A stretch of DNA of 64,000 bases from Rubrivirga marina. Lineage in GTDB: Bacteria; Bacteroidota; Rhodothermia; Rhodothermales; Rubricoccaceae. The stretch's first letter is position 1; every line of letters starts with the position of its first letter. The notes under the pieces were generated by a model, which was not told where the DNA came from, did not search any database, and was given only the letters and a program-made list of their open reading frames with translations. Shown here one piece after another: positions 17,908 through 28,199 of this stretch. The stretch lies in NCBI RefSeq assembly GCF_002283365.1, contig NZ_MQWD01000001.1, forward strand, positions 2,543,858 through 2,607,857, given 5' to 3'. The translations under genes were made by a program, and so were the position numbers.

Positions 17908-19176
17908 ATGCGCGACACGCTGGCCGTCATCCTCGGGGGCGGCGCGGGCACGCGGCTCTTCCCGCTCACCCGCCACCGCTCGAAGCCCGCTGTCCCCCTC
18001 GCGGGGAAGTACCGGCTCATCGACATCCCGATCTCGAACTGCGTCAACAGCGAGCTCATGCGGATGTTCGTGGTCACGCAGTACAACTCGGCCAGCCTCA
18101 ACCGCCACGTCGCGCGGGCCTACCGGTTCGACCGGTTCGGCCACGGGTTCGTGACCATTCTCGCGGCGGAGCAGACGCCGGACTCCGACAAGTGGTACCA
18201 GGGCACGGCTGACGCCGTCCGCCAGTGCCTCCAGCACATCGACCCGTACCCGCACCGCCGGGTGCTCATCCTCTCGGGCGACCAGCTCTACCGGATGGAC
18301 TTCAACACGCTCTCGGCGCACCACCGGTCGAGCTGGGCCGACCTGACCGTCGCCACGATCCCGGTCACGGCCGACGAGGCCCCCGCCTTCGGCATCCTCA
18401 AGACCGACGCCGACGGGGTCATCACGGAGTTCCACGAGAAGCCGGCGCGCGACCAGCTCGACGGGCTGGACAGCCCGGTCTCGGCCAAGATGCGCGAGCA
18501 GGGCCGGATCTACCTCGCCTCGATGGGGATCTACATGTTCGAGCGGGACGTGCTCCGGGAGGTCCTGCTCTCGGACCCCTCGCAGGCCGACTTCGGCCAC
18601 CAGATCATCCCGGCCGCGATCCGCGAGCGCCGCGTGGTGAGCTACCCGTTCGACGGGTACTGGTCCGACATCGGGACCGTCCGGTCGTTCTACGACGCCA
18701 ACCTCGCGCTGGCCATGCCCGAGCCGGAGTTCGACCTCTACGACGAGGACGCGCCGATCTACACGAACGCGCGGACGCTCCCGCCGGCCAAGGTCCAGGG
18801 CTCGAACGTGCGCAACTCGATGATCTGCGAGGCCTCCGTGGTCGCCGACGCGACCGTCGAGCACTCTGTGATCGGCATCCGTTCGTTCATTTCGACCGGC
18901 GCCGAGATCCGACGGACGGTCATGTTGGGCGCCGACTACCTCCCGTGGCGGGACCCGTCGAGGCGGCCCGGCCTGAACCCGCCTCCTGCGCCCGGCATCG
19001 GCCCGAACAGTGTCGTCGAGGGGGCCATCATCGACAAGAACGTCCAGGTCGGCGCCAACTGTCGGATCACGAACGCGGAGGGCGTCCAAGAGGCCGACGG
19101 CGACGACTGGTACATCCGCGACGGGGTGATCGTACTGCCCAAGAACGCCATCATCCCGGACGGGACGGTCATCTGA
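17908..19176 (+). CDS. glgC: Glucose-1-phosphate adenylyltransferase (ADP-glucose pyrophosphorylase)
   Basis: 422 aa. It makes ADP-glucose from ATP and glucose-1-phosphate, the committed step of glycogen synthesis. The N-terminal nucleotidyltransferase domain shows AVILGGGAGTRLFPLT (residues 7-22), SKPAVPLAGKYRLIDIPISN, WYQGTADAVRQ and SGDQLYRMD. FHEKP and VSYPFDGYWSDIGT lie before the C-terminal left-handed beta-helix (IRNSMICEASVVADATVE, NVQVGANCRITN). All catalytic signatures are intact. No other glycogen gene is nearby. It ends in a large bidirectional hairpin shared with the convergent monooxygenase-fold gene. Confidence 0.95.
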   Translation: MRDTLAVILGGGAGTRLFPLTRHRSKPAVPLAGKYRLIDIPISNCVNSELMRMFVVTQYNSASLNRHVARAYRFDRFGHGFVTILAAEQTPDSDKWYQGTADAVRQCLQHIDPYPHRRVLILSGDQLYRMDFNTLSAHHRSSWADLTVATIPVTADEAPAFGILKTDADGVITEFHEKPARDQLDGLDSPVSAKMREQGRIYLASMGIYMFERDVLREVLLSDPSQADFGHQIIPAAIRERRVVSYPFDGYWSDIGTVRSFYDANLALAMPEPEFDLYDEDAPIYTNARTLPPAKVQGSNVRNSMICEASVVADATVEHSVIGIRSFISTGAEIRRTVMLGADYLPWRDPSRRPGLNPPPAPGIGPNSVVEGAIIDKNVQVGANCRITNAEGVQEADGDDWYIRDGVIVLPKNAIIPDGTVI

Positions 19177-19183
19177 CCCCCCT

Positions 19184-19223
19184 CTGACCCCGCCCGCCTC
19201 GGCGTCGAGGCGGGGGAGGTCAG
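19184..19223. terminator. Bidirectional 18-bp hairpin terminator between glgC and the monooxygenase-fold gene
   Basis: Arms 19184-19201 (CTGACCCCGCCCGCCTCG) and 19206-19223 pair over 16 of 18 positions with a GCGT tetraloop. The right arm includes the stop codon of the minus-strand gene. The inner part is the GCCTCG/CGAGGC palindrome typical of this genome. Confidence 0.75.
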
Positions 19224-19507
19224 TCCACTGCGTACTGGCTGTGCGCGACCGGCGCTGCCGCGAAGAACGGGACCGTCAGGGCCCACGTCTTGCGGAACAG
19301 GTCCGACTGGCGGTAGGCCTGGAGTGCCGCGTCGTCGTCCCAGCGGCTGAACGTCGTGAGGACGTTCGGGAAGCGGGCGTCGCGCCAGAGCTCGAGGTGC
19401 TGGCACCCCGGCACCCCCGCGATCTTCGGGCGGACCCGGGAGAACAGGTCGAGGAAGTCGTCGACGACGGCCGGGTCGAACGTCATGCGGACGGTGCGGA
19501 GGAGCAT
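19220..19507 (-). CDS. Antibiotic-biosynthesis-monooxygenase-fold (ABM/dimeric alpha-beta barrel) protein
   Basis: 95 aa, the full length of a single ABM domain. MLLRTVRMTFDPAVVDDFLDLF forms the first strand and helix, PGCQHLELWRDARFPNVLTTFSRWDD the central strands, and ALQAYRQSDLFRKTWALTVPFFAA the last helix. This is the typical F-x-x-W / Y-x-x-S-x-x-F-x-x-x-W arrangement. Such small dimeric proteins act as quinol or haem-type monooxygenases or have no known activity; the exact role is not predictable. The start codon follows a 7-bp-period repeat. Not evidently co-transcribed with moeA (74-bp gap). Confidence 0.75.
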   Translation of the reverse strand: MLLRTVRMTFDPAVVDDFLDLFSRVRPKIAGVPGCQHLELWRDARFPNVLTTFSRWDDDAALQAYRQSDLFRKTWALTVPFFAAAPVAHSQYAVD

Positions 19508-19512
19508 GGCGT

Positions 19513-19533
19513 GTTCGGAGTTCAGGGTTCAGA
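19513..19533. repeat. Three 7-bp-period units upstream of the monooxygenase-fold gene
   Basis: Three consecutive 7-bp units, GTTCGGA, GTTCAGG and GTTCAGA, sit 5 bp before the start codon of the minus-strand gene (19507). They have the same 7-bp period as the tracts at 12691, 42219, 48671 and 56806 but a different unit sequence. Confidence 0.6.
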
Positions 19534-19581
19534 GGTCGTGTCGCGCAGGAGCGCCGTTCGCCCGGGCTCCGGACGCCGAGG

Positions 19582-20787
19582 TCACCACCACGCCCAGCGC
19601 TCGAAGGCGACGACGGCGCCGGCCGGGGCGTCGTCCCAGTCGGCGGGGAGGTGGGCGAGGCCGTCGGAGAACGCGAGGGAGAGGGCGACGTGGGAGCCCT
19701 GGGCGCCGGCGGGGGAGGCGCAGAGGCGGCCGTCGGGGTCACGCCGGACGGCGACGCGGGCGAACGTGTGGAGCCCGGCCGGCGTGGCGATCGGCGCGTC
19801 GAGGGTGGCCGGCTCCGTGACCCGATCCGTCGGCCGCCCGAGGCCGGCCAGGAGGAGCGGCCGGACGTAGACCTCGAAGCACACGGCCGCGCTCACGGGG
19901 TTGCCGGGCAGCCCGACAACGGGCCGTCCGTCGAGCGTCCCGAACGCGAGCGGCTTGCCGGGCCGCTGGCGGACCTTCCAGAACGCCCACTCGGCGCCGC
20001 GCGCGTCGAGAGCCTCACGGACGAGGTCCCGCTCGCCCATCGACACGCCGCCGGCGAACACGAGAACGTCCGCCTCGGCGGTGGCATCGAGGACCCGGGC
20101 GAGGTCCTCGGCCGTGTCGCGCCCCCAGTGCGGGCCGCTGACGTCGCCGCCCGCGGCCTCGACCTGCGCGGCCAGCCCGGGGCCGTTGGAGTCGCGGATC
20201 TGCCCGGGGCCGGGCGTCCCCGTCGCGTCCACCAACTCGTCGCCGGTCGCGATCACCGCGACGCGCGGCTTGCGGCGGACCTCGACGGTCGCGGCGCCGA
20301 CCGAGGCGAGCAGGCCGAGCACTCCGGGCGTCACGAGGGAGCCCGCGCTGAGAACCTGCGCGCCGTTGGAGAGCCACTCGCCCGCGTGGCGGATGTGGGC
20401 GGCGGCCTCGGGGAGCCCGTGGAACCGGACCGTGTCGCCGGTGCGCGTCGCCCGCTCGACCGGGACCACGGCGTCGGCGCCGGCCGGAACGGGGGCGCCG
20501 GTCATGATGGCGACGGCGGTCCCGGGCGGCAGGGGGGAGGGCACCTCGCCCGCGTGGATCGTCGCGGCGACCGGGAGCTCCCCGGTGCCATCGCCGAGGT
20601 CCGCCCGGCGGACGGCAAATCCGTCCATGGCCGAGGTGTCGAACGGCGGCTGAGCGCCTCGGGCGACGACCGGTGCCGCCAGCGTCCGCCCGACGGCGCT
20701 GCGCAGGGCAACGGTTTCCTCCGGCATCGGCCGCGCCGCGTCAAGGACGGCGCGCCGGGCGTGCTCGACGGTGACGAACGTGTCCAT
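19582..20787 (-). CDS. moeA: Molybdopterin molybdenumtransferase
   Basis: 401 aa. It inserts molybdate into adenylylated molybdopterin to complete the molybdenum cofactor. Family signatures in order: RTLAAPVVARGAQPPFDTSAMDGFAV (residues ~28-53), GTAVAIMTGAPVPAGADAVVPVE, then the MoCF-biosynthesis domain with VAVIATGDELV, IRDSNGPGLAAQVEAAGG and VFAGGVSMGERDLV, and finally RPGKPLAFGTLDGRPVVGLPGNPVSA. The C-terminal domain IV is present. No other molybdenum-cofactor gene is in the window. The SCP2 gene lies 44 bp upstream on the same strand, separated by a hairpin. Confidence 0.94.
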   Translation of the reverse strand: MDTFVTVEHARRAVLDAARPMPEETVALRSAVGRTLAAPVVARGAQPPFDTSAMDGFAVRRADLGDGTGELPVAATIHAGEVPSPLPPGTAVAIMTGAPVPAGADAVVPVERATRTGDTVRFHGLPEAAAHIRHAGEWLSNGAQVLSAGSLVTPGVLGLLASVGAATVEVRRKPRVAVIATGDELVDATGTPGPGQIRDSNGPGLAAQVEAAGGDVSGPHWGRDTAEDLARVLDATAEADVLVFAGGVSMGERDLVREALDARGAEWAFWKVRQRPGKPLAFGTLDGRPVVGLPGNPVSAAVCFEVYVRPLLLAGLGRPTDRVTEPATLDAPIATPAGLHTFARVAVRRDPDGRLCASPAGAQGSHVALSLAFSDGLAHLPADWDDAPAGAVVAFERWAWW

Positions 20788-20805
20788 AGCCGGGGCGGTC
20801 CGCCG

Positions 20806-20828
20806 CGGCCCCGAGGCGGGCGGGGCCG
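20806..20828 (-). terminator. Hairpin terminator of the SCP2 gene
   Basis: Perfect 8-bp stem CGGCCCCG (20806-20813) with CGGGGCCG (20821-20828), loop AGGCGGG, directly past the stop codon of the minus-strand SCP2 gene and before the moeA start. The loop carries half of the GCCTC palindrome motif. Confidence 0.55.
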
Positions 20829-20831
20829 GCC

Positions 20832-21170
20832 TCAGCCGCCGTAGCCGAAGAGGCCCATGAACTTGGTCGCGAACGGGACCGAGCCCTTCATCTTGACCTT
20901 CCCCTGCATCATGGCCATCATCGGGTTGAGCTCGCCGTTCTCGATGGCGACCCAGTCCTCGGTCTTGGCCGTGAGCTTCAGCGTCGGGTCCTCCGGCACC
21001 TCGCCGTCGAGGATGTCGAGCTCGCCGTGGTGGACGTACAGCGTGACGTCGCGGGCGTTGTCACCGGTCAGGTTCATGTAGACCCGGTCGTCCATGGACT
21101 GGGCCTTGGCGCTGTTGAAGCGGTCGGGGTAGGAGGCGAGGACCTCGTCGAAGTCGGCGTAGCGGGCCAT
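20832..21170 (-). CDS. SCP2 sterol-binding-domain protein
   Basis: 112 aa, the length of one SCP2 domain. Recognisable pattern: FNSAKAQSMDDRVYMNLTGDNARDVTLYVHHGELDI, then DPTLKLTAKTEDWVAIENGELNPMMAMMQGKVKMKG and FMGLFG, matching the SCP2 core in which D-x-x-x-x-x-x-G-x-x-x-x-x-A-x-M-x-G-K-x-x-x-x-G is conserved. Members bind hydrophobic ligands such as acyl chains or quinone intermediates. The partner is unknown. It is divergent from the unknown ORF at 21263 with a 92-bp spacer. Confidence 0.82.
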   Translation of the reverse strand: MARYADFDEVLASYPDRFNSAKAQSMDDRVYMNLTGDNARDVTLYVHHGELDILDGEVPEDPTLKLTAKTEDWVAIENGELNPMMAMMQGKVKMKGSVPFATKFMGLFGYGG

Positions 21171-21262
21171 GTCCAGAAGGGGGGATGGAGAGGGGCCGGA
21201 GAAGATAGAGCGGTCGGAACAGCACGTACGGCCTCGCGTGGGCGGCGTTCTCCCCCGTCCCC

Positions 21263-21715
21263 ATGCCGCCCGAGTCGTCCGTCTCCGTCGCCACGCCGCG
21301 CGGGCTCGTCACGATCACCTCCCGGCCGCCGCCTTCGCGGCGGGCACGGTTGCGTGTCGAGGCCCACCGCGACTTCCTGGCCGGCCACTGGGCCGAGCTC
21401 TCGGCGGCGGCCTACGAGGGATACCGGCGGCACGGCGCCGGAGCCGTCGTCCTGTGGCGCAGCGAGACGCCCCGCCGGTTCCGGCCGCGCCCGTTCGAGC
21501 CGGAGCGGCTGTTCTACACGACGCAGATACACAATCTCCCTGGCACGACGGAGGCCGACTTCGACGGCTGGGAGGCCCGCCAGCTCGAGACCTACGACCC
21601 CGACGCCGAGGGCCTCGTCGTCTTCGTCGAGGGCAGTGGCGTGGTCGGGTACCGCGTGGCGGGGCAGCCCGCGCCCCCCGAGGCGCTCCGGGCCTCGCGG
21701 GCACGGGAGAACTGA
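21263..21715 (+). CDS. Hypothetical protein
   Basis: 150 aa, no family recognised. Visible features: a basic N-terminal segment (PPPSRRARLRVEAHRDFLAGH), ELSAAAYEGYRRHGAGAVVLWRSE, an ERLFYTTQIHNLPGT stretch, then an acidic segment LETYDPDAEGLVVFVEGSGVVGYRV. There is no signal peptide or transmembrane helix, so it is predicted to be cytoplasmic. The third-position GC bias is consistent with coding. It starts 92 bp from the divergent SCP2 gene and is followed by the promoter of the PorW-like gene. Confidence 0.55.
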   Translation: MPPESSVSVATPRGLVTITSRPPPSRRARLRVEAHRDFLAGHWAELSAAAYEGYRRHGAGAVVLWRSETPRRFRPRPFEPERLFYTTQIHNLPGTTEADFDGWEARQLETYDPDAEGLVVFVEGSGVVGYRVAGQPAPPEALRASRAREN

Positions 21716-21798
21716 AGGAGTCCGCCAGGGGCGCGCGTCATGGGCACGTTCGGCGGGGGCGCGCCGTTCGTGCCCTGTCGCCCCGTTCACGGTCGGCG

Positions 21799-21806
21799 TA
21801 GCTTCG
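21799..21806 (+). promoter_or_regulatory. TAGCTTCG promoter box for the PorW/SprE-like gene
   Basis: TAGCTTCG, identical to the box before the lamin-tail gene (3007-3000), lies 68 nt before the ATG at 21875. Because it falls inside the frame that is open upstream of that ATG, it supports starting the lipoprotein at 21875 rather than 21740. Confidence 0.45.
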
Positions 21807-21874
21807 TCCCGCACCCGACCCCCGACCGCCCGGCGTCTCCGCTACCCCGCTTTCCGTTTCCCCTCGTGGTCTCG

Positions 21875-24800
21875 ATGCGCCCCGCGTCGTCGGTTCGTTT
21901 GTCGTCTGTGCTCCTCGCCCTCGTCGGGCTGGGGATCGGTCTATCCGGGTGCAAGGCGGGGTCGCCGCTGCACAGCCGGTACAACAACTTCCGGGCGTAC
22001 TACAACACGTTCTACAACGCGGAGCGATCGCTGGAGGAGGGGGAGGGCGCCCTGGAGCGCTCGGCGGTCACCATCGACCGGAACCAGTTCGTCGCCGTCT
22101 TCCCCGTGACGACCGGCGCGGCCACCGCCGGCCCGTTCCAGGAGGCCATCGACAAGAGCGCCGACCTGCTCCGCGAGCGGCCCAGCTCGAAGTGGGCCGA
22201 CGACGCGCTCCTCGTCATCGGCAAGGCGTACTTCTACCAGCGCAACTTCGCCGGGGCGGACCAGAAGTTCCGCGAGACGATGGCCGCGGCCGAGGCCGTC
22301 GGCGACGACCGGCTGGAGGATGAGGCCCGGTTCTGGCTTGGCCGGACGTACGCGGCCTCGAACCGGTTCGACGAGGGCGTCGCCGTGCTCGAAGAGGGGC
22401 TGGCCGACGAGGAGGGCGACCAGCGGTGGCACCCGCAGATGCAGCTCGCGCTCGGCGAGCTCTACGCCCGCGCCGGTCGGTGGGACGAGGCGGCCGAGGA
22501 GCTCCGCCTCGGCGCGCCCGAGGAAGGGGACGCCGACGTCGCCGCGCGGGCCTACGTGCTGCTCGGGCAGGTCGAAGAGCAGGCGGAGCGGTGGGACGAG
22601 GCGGCCCAGGCGTACACCGAGGCGCTCCGCCGCAACCCCGCCTACGAGCTGGGCTACGCGGCCCGCCTCGGCCGCGCGCTCGTCATTGGGCTCCAAGCCG
22701 GCCGACCCCGGGAGGGGCTGGACATCATCCGCGCGATGCGGTCCGACGACAAGAACTACGACCGGCGCGGCGAGCTGGCGCTCGTCGAGGCCCGCCTCCG
22801 CGCCGCCGACGGGCAGGCCGACCGCGCGCTCGGCCTCTTCCGCGACGTCCTCTACGACGAGACGCTCGCGGGTCAGAACGTGCGCGGGCAGGCCCACTAC
22901 CGCCTCGCCGAGTTCTACCGCGACGCGCTCGACGACTACGTCCGCGCCTCGGCCCACTTCGACACGGCCGCCACGTCCCTCCGCGCGCCCTCCGGCGACG
23001 TCCGGCCGACGCGGGGCGCGATCCTCGACGTGTCGGGCGAGGCGCAGACGTACCGGGCGCTGGCCGAGACGGCCCGCCAGATCGCGGCGACCGACTCGCT
23101 CCTTGCCTTGGGAGACCTCTCCGAAGAGGCGTTCGAGGCGCGGATCGCAGAGATCGAGGCCCAGCGGCTTCGCCAGTACCGCGAGGAGCAGCGTCAGCTC
23201 CAAGAGGCTCGGACGGCCCAAGAGTTCAGCGGTGCCCCGGGCGTGATGGGTCAAGAGCGCGGGGCGGAGCGGGGCGGCGCCGCGCAGCCGACGCCGTCGG
23301 CCGACGCGGGCTTCCTTTCGTACCGTGCCCCGTCGTCGATCCAGGCCGGGCTCATCGCGTTCGAGCAGGCGTGGGGCGACCGACCGCTCGTGCCCAACTG
23401 GCGCCGCCGCGCGGCCATCCAGGCGGGCGACGTGGCCTCGGCACGCGGCGTGATCGAGGGCGAAGTCGAGGGTGGGTTCGGCATCAACGAGGGGCCGCCG
23501 CCGCTCGACCTCAGCGAGGTCCCCCGGACGCCGGCCAAGCGCGCCGAACTGGTGACGGAGATGGCCGGTCTCCGCTACGAGCTCGCCAACGCGTTCTTCC
23601 TCTCGCTCGGGCGCGCCGACACGGCCGCCGCGCTCTACCGCACGATCCTCACCGACACGCCGGACCTGCCGGTCGCCACCCGGGCCCGCTACGCGCTGGC
23701 CGAGATCGAGCGGGCGGCGGGCCGGGAGGACGCCGCGCGGCCGCTGTACGAGGCCGTCGTCGCCGCCGACTCGTCGGCCCTCCGGCGGGCGTCGCGCCTC
23801 CGCCTCGGTCTCGACGAGGAGGGGGGGGCGGCCGACACGAGCGTCGCGTCGTCGCCGGCCTACGACGCGATTCGCCAGCGATGGCGCCGGGGCGATCCGC
23901 TCGGCGCGACCGAGGCGTTCGTGGCCCTCGGCGACGCGGACCCCGATGCCGGCGTCGCACCGCGGGCCTACCTCGCGGCCGCCATCGCGTACGCAGAGTG
24001 GGCCGGTCGGGACTCGACGGCCCTGGTTCGACCGCTGCCCGACAGCCTGGTCTCGGCCGTCCTCTTCTCCGTCGCCGACTCGCTGTCGACGGTGGAGATG
24101 GCCGAGGCCGCGGCGGCCTACGAGGCCGAGCGCGCCGCCGAGGCGGACTCGCTCGCGGCCCCGGCCGATTCCGTCGCCGCTCCGGCCGCCCAGCCCGACG
24201 CGCCCCTGCGAGACGGCGTGCAGCCCGTGGGCCTCCCGGACGACGAGCGGCCGGTCCTCCGTCCCCCTGGAGACGACGACGAGCAGCCGATCCGGCCGAT
24301 TCGCGCCGAGCCCGATGACGTGGTCGACGAGATTCCCCCGGCTGACGACGACCGGCCTCTCGTGCGCCGTCCTGAGAGCCTCGGTGGTCCCGGCGCGCGT
24401 CGTCCGACCCCGGCCCCGGTCGCGCGCGCCACACCGGCCGCTCCGCTCGAGCCGCAGGGTCGGACCGCGCTCCCCCTCGTCGACTCGACATCGTTCACTC
24501 TGCGACACCACCTCCGGGCGATCACGTCCCGGTACGCTGGGACGCCGGCTGCCGTGCGGGCGGCTGAGCTCGTCGCCGCGCTCCCCGCGCTGCCGCCGTT
24601 CGACCCGTCCGAGCTTCGTCCCGAGGCCGACTCGGTCGATGCGGAGGGGCTCCTCGCTCGGGCTCTCGCTGCGCCACCGCCGCCGGTGCAGGCGGACTCG
24701 ACGGTCGCCGTGGACTCGACGGCGGCCCCCGACACGTCCGCGCCGGAGCCCAGGCCCGTGCCAGCCGATGACGAACCCGTGGCCCAGGTCTCGACCACCG

Positions 24801-25135
24801 CCCCGGCGCCCGCCACCGTCGGCGGACTTCGCGGCGAGGGCCCGCTCGATCCGAGCGCCGGTGGGTTCACGTGGCGCGTCCGGACACTCTCGATACCGGG
24901 TGAAGGCGAGCAGATGGTCGACGTGCTCACGCGCGCCGGTTTCAAAGCAGCGATCCTCCGAGAGACGGGCGGCGGGGCGTACGTCATCGCCATCGGTTGG
25001 TTCGAGGAGGAGGTGCAGGCCCGAGCCGCCCGCGACGCGCTGCCGGCCTGGGCTCAGCTTCGAGGCGAGATCGTTGCGCTCGCGGGCTATGAAGCTCTCC
25101 CGGAGTCCGAAACGTCGCGAGACGACGGGCCGTAA
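21875..25135 (+). CDS. PorW/SprE-like TPR lipoprotein with C-terminal SPOR-like domain
   Basis: 1086 aa. The N-terminus VLLALVGLGIGLSGCKAGSP has a lipobox (LSGC), so the mature protein is predicted to be a lipoprotein, probably outer-membrane. It is followed by LHSRYNNFRAYYNTFYNAERSL, which resembles the start of PorW/SprE gliding/type IX secretion lipoproteins (my recognition, not searched). Many tetratricopeptide units follow (DDALLVIGKAYFYQRNF, DEARFWLGRTYAASNRFDEG, AARAYVLLGQVEEQAERWDEA). A Pro/Asp/Ala-rich linker spans about residues 760-960. The last ~80 residues (FTWRVRTLSIPGEGEQMVDVL, AGFKAAILRE, GAYVIAIGWFEEEVQA) look SPOR-like, suggesting peptidoglycan contact. It would fit the T9SS cargo proteins in this window. 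Confidence 0.68.
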   Translation: MRPASSVRLSSVLLALVGLGIGLSGCKAGSPLHSRYNNFRAYYNTFYNAERSLEEGEGALERSAVTIDRNQFVAVFPVTTGAATAGPFQEAIDKSADLLRERPSSKWADDALLVIGKAYFYQRNFAGADQKFRETMAAAEAVGDDRLEDEARFWLGRTYAASNRFDEGVAVLEEGLADEEGDQRWHPQMQLALGELYARAGRWDEAAEELRLGAPEEGDADVAARAYVLLGQVEEQAERWDEAAQAYTEALRRNPAYELGYAARLGRALVIGLQAGRPREGLDIIRAMRSDDKNYDRRGELALVEARLRAADGQADRALGLFRDVLYDETLAGQNVRGQAHYRLAEFYRDALDDYVRASAHFDTAATSLRAPSGDVRPTRGAILDVSGEAQTYRALAETARQIAATDSLLALGDLSEEAFEARIAEIEAQRLRQYREEQRQLQEARTAQEFSGAPGVMGQERGAERGGAAQPTPSADAGFLSYRAPSSIQAGLIAFEQAWGDRPLVPNWRRRAAIQAGDVASARGVIEGEVEGGFGINEGPPPLDLSEVPRTPAKRAELVTEMAGLRYELANAFFLSLGRADTAAALYRTILTDTPDLPVATRARYALAEIERAAGREDAARPLYEAVVAADSSALRRASRLRLGLDEEGGAADTSVASSPAYDAIRQRWRRGDPLGATEAFVALGDADPDAGVAPRAYLAAAIAYAEWAGRDSTALVRPLPDSLVSAVLFSVADSLSTVEMAEAAAAYEAERAAEADSLAAPADSVAAPAAQPDAPLRDGVQPVGLPDDERPVLRPPGDDDEQPIRPIRAEPDDVVDEIPPADDDRPLVRRPESLGGPGARRPTPAPVARATPAAPLEPQGRTALPLVDSTSFTLRHHLRAITSRYAGTPAAVRAAELVAALPALPPFDPSELRPEADSVDAEGLLARALAAPPPPVQADSTVAVDSTAAPDTSAPEPRPVPADDEPVAQVSTTAPAPATVGGLRGEGPLDPSAGGFTWRVRTLSIPGEGEQMVDVLTRAGFKAAILRETGGGAYVIAIGWFEEEVQARAARDALPAWAQLRGEIVALAGYEALPESETSRDDGP

Positions 25136-25156
25136 TCCTCGCGTTACCGTCGTCCG

Positions 25157-25164
25157 TAGGTTTC
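25157..25164 (+). promoter_or_regulatory. TAGGTTTC box upstream of ftsH
   Basis: TAGGTTTC matches TAnnTTTG at seven of eight positions and lies 132 nt before the ftsH ATG. A hairpin (25168-25189) follows it directly, so it could drive ftsH with a structured leader. The stretch TTTGTATTGATC at 25239-25250 is another AT-rich candidate region nearer the start. Confidence 0.35.
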
Positions 25165-25167
25165 CAG

Positions 25168-25189
25168 CGGCGCCCGCTTGGGGGCGCCG
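25168..25189 (+). terminator. 8-bp hairpin between the PorW-like gene and ftsH
   Basis: CGGCGCCC (25168-25175) pairs perfectly with GGGCGCCG (25182-25189), loop GCTTGG. It is 32 nt after the stop of the PorW-like gene. A second hairpin, GCGCGG/CCGCGC with a GACT loop (25255-25270), stands just before ftsH. Either may be a terminator or part of the ftsH leader. Confidence 0.45.
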
Positions 25190-25295
25190 TGGCCTCACCC
25201 GGAGGAACCTCCCCCCAAGGGTCGTGTACCGGCCTCCTTTGTATTGATCCGACCGCGCGGGACTCCGCGCACGCGCCTCGCGCGCACGATTCCCT

Positions 25296-27413
<2,118 letters not shown>

Positions 27414-27445
27414 CCACCCGCCTCGGCGAACGGAGGGTCGAGGTG

Positions 27446-27465
27446 AGCGCAGGCTGAACTGCGCT
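27446..27465 (+). terminator. ftsH terminator hairpin
   Basis: AGCGCAG (27446-27452) pairs perfectly with CTGCGCT (27459-27465), loop GCTGAA, 32 nt after the ftsH stop. A GCCTCGG motif lies in between (27422-27428) without a good partner. Confidence 0.5.
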
Positions 27466-27607
27466 TGAGGGGGAGGTGGGTTCGCTTGGTCGATTGATAC
27501 AGACCAGTTGCCGGACTCCATCCAAGCTTCGCGGTCTGGGCGGTCGGATGGGCGGTCGGGGCGGGGAATGTGAAGGTCCGAACATGGGGATTCGGCGGGG
27601 AGCCCGG

Positions 27608-27615
27608 TATGTTGA
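27608..27615 (+). promoter_or_regulatory. Candidate promoter box of the str operon
   Basis: TATGTTGA resembles TAnnTTTG and lies 68 nt before the rpsL GTG in the 269-bp ftsH-rpsL gap, the longest gene-free stretch of the window. The gap also contains a 12-bp-spaced direct repeat of GGGCGGTCGG (from 27539 and 27551). No -33 TTG at the expected distance was seen, so this assignment is tentative. Confidence 0.3.
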
Positions 27616-27682
27616 GGGTTCCGAAACGCGCGCGAAGGCCGGTCGCCGATCGCGCACTCCTCAGACTCGAGACCGCACCGCA

Positions 27683-28057
27683 GTGCCTACGATCAACCAG
27701 CTCGTCCGCAAGGGCCGCACGCCGAAGCGCAAGACGTCGAAGTCGGCCGCGCTCCAGGGCAACCCGCAGCGCCGCGGCGTCTGCACCCGCGTCTACACGA
27801 CGACGCCGAAGAAGCCGAACTCGGCCCTCCGGAAGGTGGCCAAGGTCCGCCTGACGAACGGCTACGAGGTCATCGCCTACATCCCGGGCGAGGGCCACAA
27901 CCTCCAGGAGCACTCGATCGTGCTCGTCCGTGGCGGCCGCGTCAAGGACCTCCCGGGCGTGAAGTACCACATCGTTCGTGGCGCGCTCGACACGGCCGGC
28001 GTCGCCGACCGTCGCCAGAGCCGCTCGAAGTACGGCGCCAAGAAGCCGAAGGGCTGA
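27683..28057 (+). CDS. rpsL: 30S ribosomal protein S12
   Basis: 124 aa from a GTG start at 27683 ([20 protein letters not shown]), exactly the usual S12 length; the frame is open further upstream but without homology. S12 lies at the decoding site. The universally conserved [18 protein letters not shown] and [20 protein letters not shown] loops, where streptomycin-resistance changes occur in other species, are of wild-type form. First gene of the str-S10-spc-alpha supercluster; the rpsL-rpsG gap is 142 bp and holds a GCCTCGG palindrome. Confidence 0.97.
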   Translation: MPTINQLVRKGRTPKRKTSKSAALQGNPQRRGVCTRVYTTTPKKPNSALRKVAKVRLTNGYEVIAYIPGEGHNLQEHSIVLVRGGRVKDLPGVKYHIVRGALDTAGVADRRQSRSKYGAKKPKG

Positions 28058-28107
28058 GCCCCAGGCCGCGGAGCCTCCGGTCGTCGCCGACCGGCTCCGG
28101 GCCGCCT

Positions 28108-28129
28108 GCCTCGGCCGCCGCGCCGAGGC
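28108..28129 (+). repeat. GCCTCGGC/GCCGAGGC hairpin in the rpsL-rpsG gap
   Basis: GCCTCGGC (28108-28115) pairs perfectly with GCCGAGGC (28122-28129), loop CGCCGC. It lies inside the str operon, where a terminator would be counter-productive. It is more likely a REP-like element, an mRNA stability stem or an attenuator. Confidence 0.55.
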
Positions 28130-28199
28130 GCTCCGACCACTCCCGTCCACGCTGATCGCCGGCGCCCAGCGCCCGTGCGGATCGCCGACTGAAAACCCC

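Noticed and set aside
22505-22530. GCCTCGG/CCGAGG pairs inside the TPR lipoprotein gene
   Set aside because: GCC-TCG and GCC-GAG codon pairs make such motifs frequent in coding DNA here, so isolated coding copies were not counted as elements.
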